From the NCBI GenBank assembly GCA_044464175.1, contig JBIQLO010000042.1:1-23305 (forward strand): DNA of 23,305 nucleotides, written 5' to 3'. The stretch comes from JBIQLO01 sp044464175. Lineage in GTDB: Bacteria > Planctomycetota > Phycisphaerae > Tepidisphaerales > Tepidisphaeraceae. Position numbers and translations under genes: made by a program. The notes beneath the pieces are model-generated. The model saw only the letters and a list, made by a program, of their open reading frames with translations, did no database searches and was not told the DNA's origin. How positions within the stretch are numbered: position 1 is the stretch's first letter; every line of letters starts with the position of its first letter. Below are positions 7,260-14,743 of the stretch, piece by piece.

Positions 7260-8714
7260 TCATCCTTCAATCGCCCGCACGATCCGCTCCTGCAGGGCCT
7301 TGGCGCCGCCGTTGGCGCCGGGGGGCACGCCGTTCATGAGAATCGTGAACGCGTACCACTGCCCATCCTTCCCCTGCAGGAAGCCGCTCAGGGAGCTGAC
7401 CATTGAGATGTACCCGCTCTTGCCGAAGACCCGCCCCTGCAGGTCCGTCCCGCGGAACCGATCCGACAGGGTGCCATCCTGGCCGGCCACCGACAGGCTG
7501 TTGATGAACGTCTGTTTGTAGGGCGCGTTGAAATCGTGCAGCAGCACGTTCACCAGCGCGCCGGCGCTGATGTGGTCCTCTCGCGCCAGCCCGCATCCAT
7601 CCACCAGTTGAAATTCGGTGTTGGCGATCCCCACTTCATTCAAGAAGGCCCCCACGGCGGCCGTGCCGTTCTTCCATGAGCCGGGCTGCCCGCTGATTTC
7701 ATGTCCCAGCCGCTTGCACAGGCTCTCGGCGTAGAGGTTCATGCTGTCCTTGTTGCACCGCCCCAGCACGATCGGCAGGGGCGTCTCGTGCACCGCCACC
7801 GGCACCCACGCCTTGCGCGCCTGCGCCTCGGATTTCTCAAAGTCGGCCCGCGCCTCCCGGTTCCGCACGACGTTGCCGATCACGTTGATCCCATTGGCCC
7901 GCAGCGTCTCGGCAAGGACGGTCGCCGCGTACATCGGCGGATCGTCAATCGTGACCGACACCGGCACGCTGTTGGAGGCGTTGGTCTGTCCCCGCAGAAT
8001 CACGTCGTTTCCCCCCAGTTGCCGCGAGAGCCAGATGGCGTTCTCACGGCCCGTGACGCACGTGTTCTTCACATCCACATACCGCGTCGGCGGGTTCATG
8101 GCGTACTGCACCAGTTGCCCCACCGCCGTCGTCTTGACGTAAAAATCGACGCAGTTGGCGTTGAAGTTCACCCCGCCGACCTGCGCTTCGTAGCTCTTGT
8201 GGGCCTGGTCCCGCGGCCAGTGTTCGTTGAAAAAGTCCTGGTCAAAGACGCTGTCATCCACCACCACGTCCTTCACCGTCGAGATGCCCCGCTTCTTGAG
8301 CTGATCGGCCCAGCTCTGGTAGACCGTCAGCACGTTCCACCCCACCCGGCGCATCAGCTCCCCATCCCCCAACGTCGGGTCGCCATCGCCCCAGATCACG
8401 GCGTTTCCCTCGTGCATCACCAGCCAGGTGCGGAACTTGAAGTCCGCCCCGAAGTGGTCCAGGAACGCCGAAGTGGTCACCAGTTTCAGGTTGCTGGCCG
8501 GCATCAGCGGCGTGTGCGCCTCATGCTCATACAGCACGGTGCCCCCGTTGCCGTCCAGGCGCACTACCTTCACCCCCACGGTCGCCTTTTTCAGCAGCTT
8601 GTCCTGCAGCACCGCCTGGACCGTCCCCGCCAGATCCGCCCGCGCCGCCGCCGGCCGGGCCAGTCCGATCACCAGCGCGGCCACCCACATCCATTTCATC
8701 CGTGAAATCAACAT
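7260..8714 (-). CDS. dacB: D-alanyl-D-alanine carboxypeptidase/endopeptidase (PBP4, peptidase S13), 484 aa
   Basis: All three active-site motifs of the S13 penicillin-binding proteins are present in order: SxxK at S74-N-L-K77 (PASNLKLVTT), SxN at S324-M-N326 and KSG at 432-434 (FGKSGYISMVSSLSG). The start of the protein is a Sec signal (WMWVAALVIGLARPAAARA), placing it in the periplasm. The long insert between the first two motifs is typical of this family. The enzyme trims or cleaves peptide cross-links in peptidoglycan. Length is normal. The ATG at 8714 has AAGGAG only 3 nt upstream; the next codon, TTG at 8711, would have better spacing. Confidence 0.92.
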   Translation of the reverse strand: MLISRMKWMWVAALVIGLARPAAARADLAGTVQAVLQDKLLKKATVGVKVVRLDGNGGTVLYEHEAHTPLMPASNLKLVTTSAFLDHFGADFKFRTWLVMHEGNAVIWGDGDPTLGDGELMRRVGWNVLTVYQSWADQLKKRGISTVKDVVVDDSVFDQDFFNEHWPRDQAHKSYEAQVGGVNFNANCVDFYVKTTAVGQLVQYAMNPPTRYVDVKNTCVTGRENAIWLSRQLGGNDVILRGQTNASNSVPVSVTIDDPPMYAATVLAETLRANGINVIGNVVRNREARADFEKSEAQARKAWVPVAVHETPLPIVLGRCNKDSMNLYAESLCKRLGHEISGQPGSWKNGTAAVGAFLNEVGIANTEFQLVDGCGLAREDHISAGALVNVLLHDFNAPYKQTFINSLSVAGQDGTLSDRFRGTDLQGRVFGKSGYISMVSSLSGFLQGKDGQWYAFTILMNGVPPGANGGAKALQERIVRAIEG

Positions 8715-8795
8715 AAACTCCTTGCCAGGATCAAACCGAACGTTTTACCCCATTATCGGACGAGGTCCAGCCAAAGGTCCGGGATTTTTCCAGAC

Positions 8796-8815
8796 AGCCC
8801 CCCGGCCTGGGGGCT
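8796..8815. repeat. GC-rich hairpin upstream of nrdR
   Basis: AGCCCCC and GGGGGCT form a perfect 7-bp stem with a 6-nt loop in the gap between the divergent dacB and nrdR genes. No T-run follows, so a terminator role is not supported. Confidence 0.35.
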
Positions 8816-8937
8816 TGGAGACGGGGGGGAGCGTGTGATGGATCACAGAATTGCCGAGTCACCCCGATCGAACCGGAAAGTCCTGGTTTCCGGATGAACG
8901 CAGTTGCTCCCGAATCCCGGCATCCGAACCCCGATCC

Positions 8938-8956
8938 GCAAAATCCCCCATTTTGC
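8938..8956 (+). terminator. Hairpin plus T-tract in the nrdR leader
   Basis: GCAAAAT, a CCCCC loop and ATTTTGC give a perfect 7-bp stem, followed at once by CTTTTTCTCC on the plus strand. The shape is terminator- or attenuator-like, 35 nt before the nrdR start. The stem is A/T-rich and may be weak. Confidence 0.3.
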
Positions 8957-8991
8957 CTTTTTCTCCTCAACAAGTTAGGTTTTACCCCCAG

Positions 8992-9522
8992 ATGCGCTGT
9001 CCCTACTGCGAGGCCGACAAGGAGAGCCTGAAGGTGATCGACTCCCGCGCCTGCGAAGGCGGGCGGGCCATTCGCCGACGCCGCCGCTGCGGCAAATGCA
9101 AGAAGCGGTTCACCACCTACGAGCGCATCGAGGACCCCGCCCGCATCATCGTCGTCAAGAAGGACGGGCGCCGGCTCCCGTGGGACCGGGGCAAAATCCT
9201 CCGCGGCCTGGAACGCGCCTGCTTCAAGCGGGCGGTCCCCCAAAGTGAATTGAACCGCATCGTCGATGAGGTCGAGGAGGAGATCTTCAAGGAAGGGGAC
9301 CGGGAGGTTCCCAGCAGCGAAATCGGCGAGCTGGTGATCGACCGCCTTCGTCGCCTCGACCAGGTCGCCTATGTGCGTTTTGCCAGCGTGTACCGGCAGT
9401 TCAGGACCCTTGAGGAGATGGTCGCCGAGGCCCGGTCCGTGATCGACGCCAAACGCTATGAAGAGGACCCCCAGCAGGGCCGCCTGTTCGTCGAGCCCAA
9501 GCGCGGAAGCAATGGAGCGTAA
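8992..9522 (+). CDS. nrdR: Transcriptional repressor NrdR, 176 aa
   Basis: The start ATG 8992 gives the classic beginning MRCPYCEAD. The N-terminal zinc ribbon has C3/C6 and C33/C36 with RRRRRCGKCKKRFTTYER, nearly invariant in NrdR. An ATP-cone domain follows (IIVVKKDGRRLPWDRGKILRGLERACFKR), then EVPSSEIGELVIDRLRRLDQVAYVRFASVYRQF. NrdR represses ribonucleotide reductase genes in response to bound adenine nucleotides. No nrd genes lie in this window and I see no clear NrdR box pair upstream. The gene is followed within 3 bp by an ATG with its own GGAG site, so the next gene may be translationally coupled. Confidence 0.95.
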   Translation: MRCPYCEADKESLKVIDSRACEGGRAIRRRRRCGKCKKRFTTYERIEDPARIIVVKKDGRRLPWDRGKILRGLERACFKRAVPQSELNRIVDEVEEEIFKEGDREVPSSEIGELVIDRLRRLDQVAYVRFASVYRQFRTLEEMVAEARSVIDAKRYEEDPQQGRLFVEPKRGSNGA

Positions 9523-9553
9523 CCCATGGAAAATGAAGGTTGGAAAAAGAGCG

Positions 9554-9623
9554 TGGTCCCTGGTCCGTGGTCCGTGGTCCGTTCCCAATTTTTTCGGACA
9601 ACGGACAACGGACAGCGGACAAC
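9554..9623. repeat. Ten-unit 7-bp-period array with inverted arms (GGTCCGT/GGACAAC)
   Basis: Ten heptamers fit without a slip: TGGTCCC, three copies of TGGTCCG, a central TTCCCAA and TTTTTTC, then GGACAAC twice, GGACAGC and GGACAAC. The two arms are partly complementary. It ends 1 bp before the ATG at 9625. Confidence 0.85.
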
Positions 9624-9624
9624 G

Positions 9625-11394
9625 ATGCGCCTCATCGCGCTTCTGCTGATCGGCGGCCTCCTGCTGGCCTCCGGCTGCGCTGACCCGGCCGCGCCCAAGA
9701 AGCTGCCCCCGCGCTACACCGACCGGGGCGCCAAGAGCGATGTTCCCGAGTACCTCAAGGGGACCATTCTGGAGATGACCGATCTGGAGGCCACCGAACC
9801 GCTCCAGGTCTCCGGCTGGGGACTGGTCACCAACCTCCGCAACACCGGCGATTCCACCGCGCCCACCGCTGTCCGGCAGTACATGATCAAGGAGATGGTC
9901 CGCCACGGCTTTGGCACCACCTTCGTCCAGGAATACCGCCACGTACAGCCCGAGAGCGTGCTGCATGACCCCCGCGTCGCCATTGTCCGCGTGGATGCGC
10001 TGATCCCCCCCGGGGCCCGCGCCAACCAGCGTCTGGACGCCCTGGTCACGTGCCTCGACGGCAACAACACGACCAGCCTCGCCCACGGCCAGCTCTATGC
10101 CACCGACCTCAAAATCGACGGCGCCGATCCCATCCGCCCCGAGGGGAAGATCACCGTTATGGCCCGCGTGGATCACGGGCAGATTTTCGTGAATCCCGTC
10201 TATGCCGCCGGTCAGGGAAAGACTCCCGCGGCCCGCGCCAGCCTGCGGAACGGCGTGGTGATGGATGGGGCCCGCGTCACCAAGGACCGTCCCCTGGTCC
10301 TGCGCATCCGCCGCCCGCAGTACAGCCTTTCCCGCGCCATCGAGCGCGTCATCGAGCAGCGCTTCCAGAGCGACCGCAATGACCTGGCCGGCTACCACGC
10401 CGCCCGCGCCCAGGATGAGGCGATCGTCTGGATCTATCCTCCCAAGCGATTTGAAGGGGACTGGGAGCATTTTGCCGGGCTGGTCTCCCATCTTTACCTG
10501 AACAACACCCCCGGCTATGCCGTCACCCGCGCCAAGCAACTGGCCGAGGCGGCCCTCCAGCCGGGCGCGCCCCTCATGGACATTTCCTACGCCCTGGAAG
10601 GTCTGGATGAACCAGCCCTTCCCTTCATCCGTCCGCTGATGTCCCCGGTCAACTCCCCCGAGGTGCGCTACGCCGCCGCCCGGGCCGCCGCTTATATTGG
10701 GGATCAGTCGGCCCAGCAGACTCTGGTGGAAATCGCCCAGCAGCGGGGCAACCCCTTCCAGATCAACGCCGTCCAGACCCTGGGTGGCATGGCCCCGTCG
10801 CCGGCCGTGAGCCAGCGGCTGCGGCAACTGCTCAGTTCCGACCAGACCCTGGTTCGCCTGGAGGCCTATCGCATCCTGGCCCGCCAGGCCGACCCGGCCA
10901 TCTTCTCGCGCGTCATCCAGAACAAATTCATTCTTGATTTCGTTCCCGGGGACGGCGCGCCGCTGGTTTATGCCTCGCGCACCGGGCTGCCGCGCATCGC
11001 CATTTTCGGCTCCCGCGCCAAAATTCCCACCCCCGTCACCTTCACTGCGATGGACGAGCATTTCAGCATCTCGGCCGACCCGTCCTCCCAGACCATCACC
11101 CTCTTTTACCGGGACAATCGCGGCGCCACGATCCAGCAGAAGTCACGGGTTGACCTGGGCGAGATCATCGCCCGCCTTGGCGGCGACGGCGCCCCCGGCG
11201 AAAAGCGATTCGACATGAGCTATGGCGATATTGTCGGCATCCTTCACGGCCTGGCCGATGCCCGCAAGGTTGCGGCCGCCCACAACAATACCCTCGAACC
11301 GGCCGCCTTCGTTCTGCAGGACATGCCGGCCACGCTGGACCCGCTCTACAATGTCCCGGTCATCGGGGAAGAATCGGGGCGCGCGGCGAAATAG
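9625..11394 (+). CDS. FlgI (P-ring)-like lipoprotein with HEAT-type repeats, 589 aa
   Basis: From ATG 9625 the protein begins MRLIALLLIGGLLLASGCADP, a lipoprotein signal with lipobox A15-S-G-C18. Residues about 45-290 resemble the flagellar P-ring protein FlgI: VSGWGLVTNLRNTGDS, VAIVRVDALIPPGARANQRLDALV, LYATDLKI and VLRIRRPQYSLSRAIERVIEQRF. Residues about 320-445 are HEAT-like helix pairs (VRYAAARAAAYIGD, FQINAVQTLGGMA, LVRLEAYRILARQAD). A beta-rich C-terminal part follows. FlgI itself is about 370 aa and lacks the HEAT part. No other flagellar gene is nearby, so a non-flagellar envelope role is plausible. The start is ambiguous: ATG 9526 has a GGAG site 8 nt upstream and adds 33 residues, mostly encoded by the repeat. 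Confidence 0.8.
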   Translation: MRLIALLLIGGLLLASGCADPAAPKKLPPRYTDRGAKSDVPEYLKGTILEMTDLEATEPLQVSGWGLVTNLRNTGDSTAPTAVRQYMIKEMVRHGFGTTFVQEYRHVQPESVLHDPRVAIVRVDALIPPGARANQRLDALVTCLDGNNTTSLAHGQLYATDLKIDGADPIRPEGKITVMARVDHGQIFVNPVYAAGQGKTPAARASLRNGVVMDGARVTKDRPLVLRIRRPQYSLSRAIERVIEQRFQSDRNDLAGYHAARAQDEAIVWIYPPKRFEGDWEHFAGLVSHLYLNNTPGYAVTRAKQLAEAALQPGAPLMDISYALEGLDEPALPFIRPLMSPVNSPEVRYAAARAAAYIGDQSAQQTLVEIAQQRGNPFQINAVQTLGGMAPSPAVSQRLRQLLSSDQTLVRLEAYRILARQADPAIFSRVIQNKFILDFVPGDGAPLVYASRTGLPRIAIFGSRAKIPTPVTFTAMDEHFSISADPSSQTITLFYRDNRGATIQQKSRVDLGEIIARLGGDGAPGEKRFDMSYGDIVGILHGLADARKVAAAHNNTLEPAAFVLQDMPATLDPLYNVPVIGEESGRAAK

Positions 11395-11404
11395 AAGTGA
11401 TGGG

Positions 11405-11425
11405 GTAGGGCAAGCCCCGCCCTAC
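11405..11425. terminator. Bidirectional hairpin between convergent genes
   Basis: GTAGGGC and GCCCTAC form a 7-bp perfect stem with a 7-nt loop, located between two converging stop codons. There is no strong T-run on either side, so it may be a REP-like element rather than an efficient terminator. Confidence 0.45.
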
Positions 11426-11437
11426 GACCGGCAGTTC

Positions 11438-11854
11438 TCAGATGCCCCCTTCAAAGTCCGGCGGCAGCAGCAGGACGGGGACCCTGGTGTTTTTGATCAG
11501 TTCCACCGGCACGTTTCCCGCCAGCAGGCGGGCAAAGATGTTCTTGCCGGTCAGCCCCAGGCAGATCAGCGTGACCTCCCGCTCCACCGCCGTGTTGAGC
11601 AGCGCCCGGGCGATGTCGTCGCTGAACATCAGCAGCGTCTGCACCGCCACGCTTCGCTCCTGGAGTTTATCCCGGAGAAACCGGATCGCCTCTTCCCCCT
11701 CGGCCTGTTCCTGTTCGCGCATCTGGCCCCCGCTGGGTCGCGAGACATGGACCACCAGCACCTCCGCCGACAGACGCTTGGCCAGTTCCGACACCGGCGC
11801 GACCACCTTTTGGGCGGCCCACGGACTGCTCACGGCAACTAATATGCGGCTCAT
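11438..11854 (-). CDS. Universal stress protein (UspA family), 138 aa
   Basis: The length and fold pattern match a single UspA domain. It opens with ILVAVSSPWAAQKVVAPVSELAKRLSAEVLVVHV. It ends with ICLGLTGKNIFARLLAGNVPVELIKNTRVPVLLLP, which carries the Gly-rich loop (GxxG...GxxxxxL) of the ATP-binding subgroup. The role is cytoplasmic stress-related signalling; the specific partner is unknown. The ATG at 11854 is preceded by AGGGG at short spacing. It is divergent from the LysM gene and convergent with the FlgI-like gene. Confidence 0.9.
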   Translation of the reverse strand: MSRILVAVSSPWAAQKVVAPVSELAKRLSAEVLVVHVSRPSGGQMREQEQAEGEEAIRFLRDKLQERSVAVQTLLMFSDDIARALLNTAVEREVTLICLGLTGKNIFARLLAGNVPVELIKNTRVPVLLLPPDFEGGI

Positions 11855-11941
11855 GATCCCCTGTTAGACGAAATAACCGCCCGTTCGTCAATGGGAGGGC
11901 CAATCGCCGCCGCGGCGGAAGCGCAAAATTCTCCGTCCGAT

Positions 11942-11970
11942 TTGCATTTTGCCCGCGCGCTTTTTACAAT
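11942..11970 (+). promoter_or_regulatory. Sigma70-type promoter for the LysM gene
   Basis: TTGCAT (11942-11947), a 17-nt spacer and TACAAT (11965-11970). Transcription would start near 11978, leaving a ~70-nt leader with AAAGGAG before the ATG. An inverted pair GCAAAAT (11923-11929) / ATTTTGC (11946-11952) overlaps the -35. Confidence 0.55.
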
Positions 11971-12048
11971 CCTGGCCGAATCGCAAGTGCAAATTTCCGG
12001 GCTGTGACGATTGCTTTTTAAACGACCATTGGGAAAGGAGTCCCTCTT

Positions 12049-12957
12049 ATGCGCAAGGACATGAGGTTCGCGTGGGCCGCCGGTGGATTGCTGGTGGCGG
12101 TGATGGCGGTTTACCTGCTCGTCGCGGGCTTCTCCGGACGCAACAAGAACAGCCAGCCGGTTGAACTGGTGACCAATGTGTCACCTGAATCCTCCTCCCA
12201 GCCCCAAAGCACGCCCGCCCCCCAGGCACCCGCCGCGGCGGATCATGCGGCGCAGCCCGCCGCCGCTCCCGTGGCGGCCGCTGAGCCGAAGGCCAAGAGC
12301 GCCGATGTCTGGGGCGCGTTGCTGACGACGGGTCGTCCGCCGGCCGGCATGCTCCTGACGGAAACCCCCCAGGCCTCGGATGCACAGTCCAATGAAGCGC
12401 CTGTGACTCCCGTGGCGATGACCGCCTCCACCGTTCAGTCGAGCGATGTCGCCGATACCGATGGCGTCGAGGCCGCCGACGTGGCGACGCCAGTGGCCGC
12501 CCCGGCCGGGCCTGCCGCGACCACACCGGCCAATGCCCCCCGCCCCAGCACCCTGTCGGGCAAGCACACGGTTCAGGCCGGTGAGACCTTCTCCACCATC
12601 GCCGCCGAGACCTATGGCAACGCCGCGTACTGGGGCCACATTGCCCGGGCCAACCCGAATGTCGATCCCCGGCACCTGAAGGTGGGTATGGTGCTGGTCC
12701 TGCCCGATCCGGGTCAGGTGACCGCCGCCGCCCATCCCGCGGCCAAGCCGGCCAGCGCCCAGAGCGTCGATCCGGCCAAACAGTACCGCGTGCAAGCCAA
12801 CGACAGCCTCTACAAGATCTCCATGAAGCTCTATCACTCTCCGCAATATGTGGACAAGATTTACGAGCTGAACAAGCAGACGATCGGGCCGAACCCGGCT
12901 CACCTGAAGCTGAACATGATTCTGCAACTGCCCGAACCGCCGGCCCAGGGGCGGTGA
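12049..12957 (+). CDS. Membrane-anchored protein with two LysM domains, 302 aa
   Basis: A strong AAAGGAG lies 8 nt before the ATG. Residues about 8-28 form one transmembrane helix (WAAGGLLVAVMAVYLLVAGF) behind a short positive N-terminus. Residues about 35-165 are a Pro/Ala/Ser-rich linker. Two LysM domains end the protein: about 171-222 (HTVQAGETFSTIAAETYGNA ... LKVGMVLVLP) and about 245-297 (YRVQANDSLYKISMKLYHSP ... LKLNMILQLP). LysM domains bind peptidoglycan or chitin-like glycans, so the protein probably links the inner membrane to the wall. No hydrolase domain is present. A heptad repeat that can act as terminator follows directly. Confidence 0.9.
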   Translation: MRKDMRFAWAAGGLLVAVMAVYLLVAGFSGRNKNSQPVELVTNVSPESSSQPQSTPAPQAPAAADHAAQPAAAPVAAAEPKAKSADVWGALLTTGRPPAGMLLTETPQASDAQSNEAPVTPVAMTASTVQSSDVADTDGVEAADVATPVAAPAGPAATTPANAPRPSTLSGKHTVQAGETFSTIAAETYGNAAYWGHIARANPNVDPRHLKVGMVLVLPDPGQVTAAAHPAAKPASAQSVDPAKQYRVQANDSLYKISMKLYHSPQYVDKIYELNKQTIGPNPAHLKLNMILQLPEPPAQGR

Positions 12958-12960
12958 GGG

Positions 12961-13059
12961 TTGAAATTTGAAATCCGAAGGACGAAATCCCAAATAAAAT
13001 CGAAATCCAAGGCTCAAGGCACGGGAATTCCTGCTTTGAGCCTTGGATTTTGATTTTTT
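12961..13059. repeat. 7-bp-period array (TTGAAAT/AAATCCG type) with long inverted arms
   Basis: The left arm reads TTGAAAT twice, CCGAAGG, ACGAAAT, CCCAAAT and then TCGAAAT after a 3-4-nt slip. The right arm is its inverse (GCTTTGA, GCCTTGG, ATTTTGA, TTTTTTC). It starts 3 bp after the LysM gene's stop codon. Confidence 0.75.
12996..13059 (+). terminator. Rho-independent terminator formed by the repeat arms
   Basis: Bases 12996-13017 pair with 13036-13057 to give a 22-bp stem with one G-T wobble and an 18-nt loop. The 3' side ends in a run of six T. It sits between the LysM gene and tRNA-Lys. Confidence 0.65.
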
Positions 13060-13074
13060 CCTGGAGCTTGCCAG

Positions 13075-13102
13075 TTGTATCCCGGGCGGGAATCTTTATA
13101 TT
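13075..13102 (+). promoter_or_regulatory. Possible tRNA promoter
   Basis: TTGTAT (13075-13080), 16 nt, TATATT (13097-13102). A second -10-like TACAAT lies at 13112-13117 without a matching -35. Either would start transcription just before the tRNA. Confidence 0.3.
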
Positions 13103-13125
13103 TGCCGGGCCTACAATCCCCCTGC

Positions 13126-13198
<73 letters not shown>

Positions 13199-13215
13199 TT
13201 TCCCCTTCCTGATAT

Positions 13216-14673
13216 TTACATCGCGTCCAAGGCCTGGTTCAGTCGGCGCACGGCGTGGACGGCCATGCCGCCAAGTTTGGGGATGCCCGGGCCCAGTGGC
13301 GGCGTGATGGCGCTGCCCAGCCCCATGCGGGCGGCCTCGCGCAGGCGCGGCTCAAGTTGGCTGACCGAGCGGACCTCCCCTCCCAGCCCCAGTTCTCCGA
13401 TCACCACCGCCCCCCGGGCCAAGGGGCGGTTGTTGTGGGCGGAGGCGACCGCCAGCGCGATCGCCAGATCAATGGCCGGATCGACCACCTTGATGCCTCC
13501 GGCCACGTTCACAAAGACATCGGAGGCGGCCAGCCGAAATCCCGCCCGCTTCTCCAATACCGCCAAGATCATGGCGACGCGGTCGGAACTGACGCCGCTG
13601 GTCTTGCGCCGCGCCGCCCCGACGACGCTGGAGGCGGTCAGCGCCTGCACCTCCACCAGCAACACGCGGCTGCCCTGCATGGCGGCGGTGATGATGGTGC
13701 CGGAGGGAATTCCCTCCTGGCCGTACTGCTCCAGAAAGAGATTGCCCGGGTCGGTCACCGGCTTGAGGCCGTGGCCGGTCATCTCAAAAAGTCCGATCTC
13801 CTGAGTGCCGCCGAAGCGGTTTTTGACGCAGCGCACGATCCGGTGGCTGTGGAAGCGGTCCCCCTCGAAATAGACGACGGTGTCGACGATGTGTTCGATG
13901 ATCTTGGGCCCGGCCAGCGTGCCGGCTTTGGTGACATGCCCGACAAAGAGCATGGCGATGCCGGCCGACTTGGCGAGGTAGACCAGCTCCATGCAGCAGT
14001 CCCGCAACTGCGTCACCGATCCGGGAGCGGCCGGGAGATCCGGCTTGTAGATCATCTGGATCGAGTCGATGACCACCACATCCGGCTTGAGCTTTTGGAT
14101 CTGGTGGGTGATCCGCTCCAGGTTTGTCTCGGCCAGAATCCGCAGGCGGTCGGAGCCGCCGCCGACGTTGAGCCGGGATGCCCGGAGTTTTGTCTGGCGG
14201 GCGGATTCCTCGCTGGTGACGTAGAGGAAGGAGAGGGAGGCAGGGTTTGGGGATGAGGGATTAGGGTTTATGGGGTTGGATTTTCCTTCCCTAATCCCTA
14301 ATCCCTCACCCCTTGACCCTATGCCCATTGCCACTTGCAAGAGCAACGTTGATTTGCCGATCCCGGGCTCACCGCCGATCAGCACGGCCGATCCGGGGAC
14401 GATGCCGCCGCCCAGGACGCGGTCGAACTCGCCGATCCCGGTGGAATGGCGCGGGGTTTCGGCCTCGTCAATCTCGCTCAGCGACAGCGCCTGGGCGCCC
14501 GACGCCAGGTCGCCGGTTTCATGCAGCGACAGGCGGGCCGAGCGGGCATCGGGCGTCGGGGCCTTGTACTCCTCCAGACTGTCCCAAGTCCCGCAGTCGG
14601 GACATTTGCCCATCCATTTCGGATGAACGGACCCGCAGGAGTTGCAGAGAAATTGCGTGCGTTGTTTGGCCAT
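13216..14673 (-). CDS. radA: DNA repair/recombination protein RadA, 485 aa with repeat-derived insert
   Basis: The N-terminal zinc finger has C10/C13 and C24/C27. The RecA-like core has Walker A GEPGIGKST at 101-109, then VTSEES and the RadA-specific VKNRFGGTQEIG. The C-terminal Lon-like domain follows (GVSSDRVAMILAVLEKRAG ... VVGELGLGGEVR type). RadA is a helicase that drives branch migration of recombination intermediates. Residues 118-145 between the Walker A helix and LSFLYVTSEES are an insert encoded exactly by twelve heptamers (14239-14322). Relatives normally have only a few residues here. The start ATG 14673 has no ribosome site, because the upstream region is another heptad array; an upstream ATG at 14724 would read through that array. 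Confidence 0.95.
   Translation of the reverse strand: MAKQRTQFLCNSCGSVHPKWMGKCPDCGTWDSLEEYKAPTPDARSARLSLHETGDLASGAQALSLSEIDEAETPRHSTGIGEFDRVLGGGIVPGSAVLIGGEPGIGKSTLLLQVAMGIGSRGEGLGIREGKSNPINPNPSSPNPASLSFLYVTSEESARQTKLRASRLNVGGGSDRLRILAETNLERITHQIQKLKPDVVVIDSIQMIYKPDLPAAPGSVTQLRDCCMELVYLAKSAGIAMLFVGHVTKAGTLAGPKIIEHIVDTVVYFEGDRFHSHRIVRCVKNRFGGTQEIGLFEMTGHGLKPVTDPGNLFLEQYGQEGIPSGTIITAAMQGSRVLLVEVQALTASSVVGAARRKTSGVSSDRVAMILAVLEKRAGFRLAASDVFVNVAGGIKVVDPAIDLAIALAVASAHNNRPLARGAVVIGELGLGGEVRSVSQLEPRLREAARMGLGSAITPPLGPGIPKLGGMAVHAVRRLNQALDAM
14239..14322. repeat. Twelve-unit 7-bp-period array inside radA (ATTAGGG/TCCCTAA)
   Basis: Twelve heptamers without a slip: GGCAGGG, TTTGGGG, ATGAGGG, ATTAGGG, TTTATGG, GGTTGGA, TTTTCCT, then TCCCTAA twice, TCCCTCA, CCCCTTG, ACCCTAT. 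GAGGGATTAGGG (14255-14266) is the perfect inverse of 14296-14307. At 84 bp it equals exactly 28 codons and keeps the radA frame. Confidence 0.9.
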
Positions 14674-14679
14674 GAATTG

Positions 14680-14742
14680 CTGATTTTTGTTGGTTGTTAT
14701 TGGTTGTTTGTTATTTGGATTCACAAATAACCCATAACAAAT
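14680..14742. repeat. Nine-unit 7-bp-period array in the radA leader (TTGTTAT type)
   Basis: Heptamers CTGATTT, TTGTTGG, TTGTTAT, TGGTTGT, TTGTTAT, TTGGATT, CACAAAT, AACCCAT, AACAAAT. GTTATTTG (14710-14717) pairs with CAAATAAC (14724-14731) around a 6-nt loop. It fills the gap from the LolA-like stop codon to the radA start, leaving no Shine-Dalgarno site for radA. Confidence 0.8.
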
Positions 14743-14743
14743 T

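Noticed and set aside
8731..11061. Very long open frame on the minus strand (776 codons)
   Set aside because: It is antisense to nrdR and the FlgI-like gene, both with clear family motifs, and its own translation is Gly/Asp-rich without domains. It is a product of high GC.
11863..11891. Minus-strand TTGACG-17-TCTAAC as a uspA promoter
   Set aside because: It would start transcription about 2 nt before the ATG, cutting off the ribosome site; not convincing.
14239..14322. Intein or self-splicing intron in radA
   Set aside because: At 28 codons with no splicing residues, it is far too small; a repeat insert explains it.
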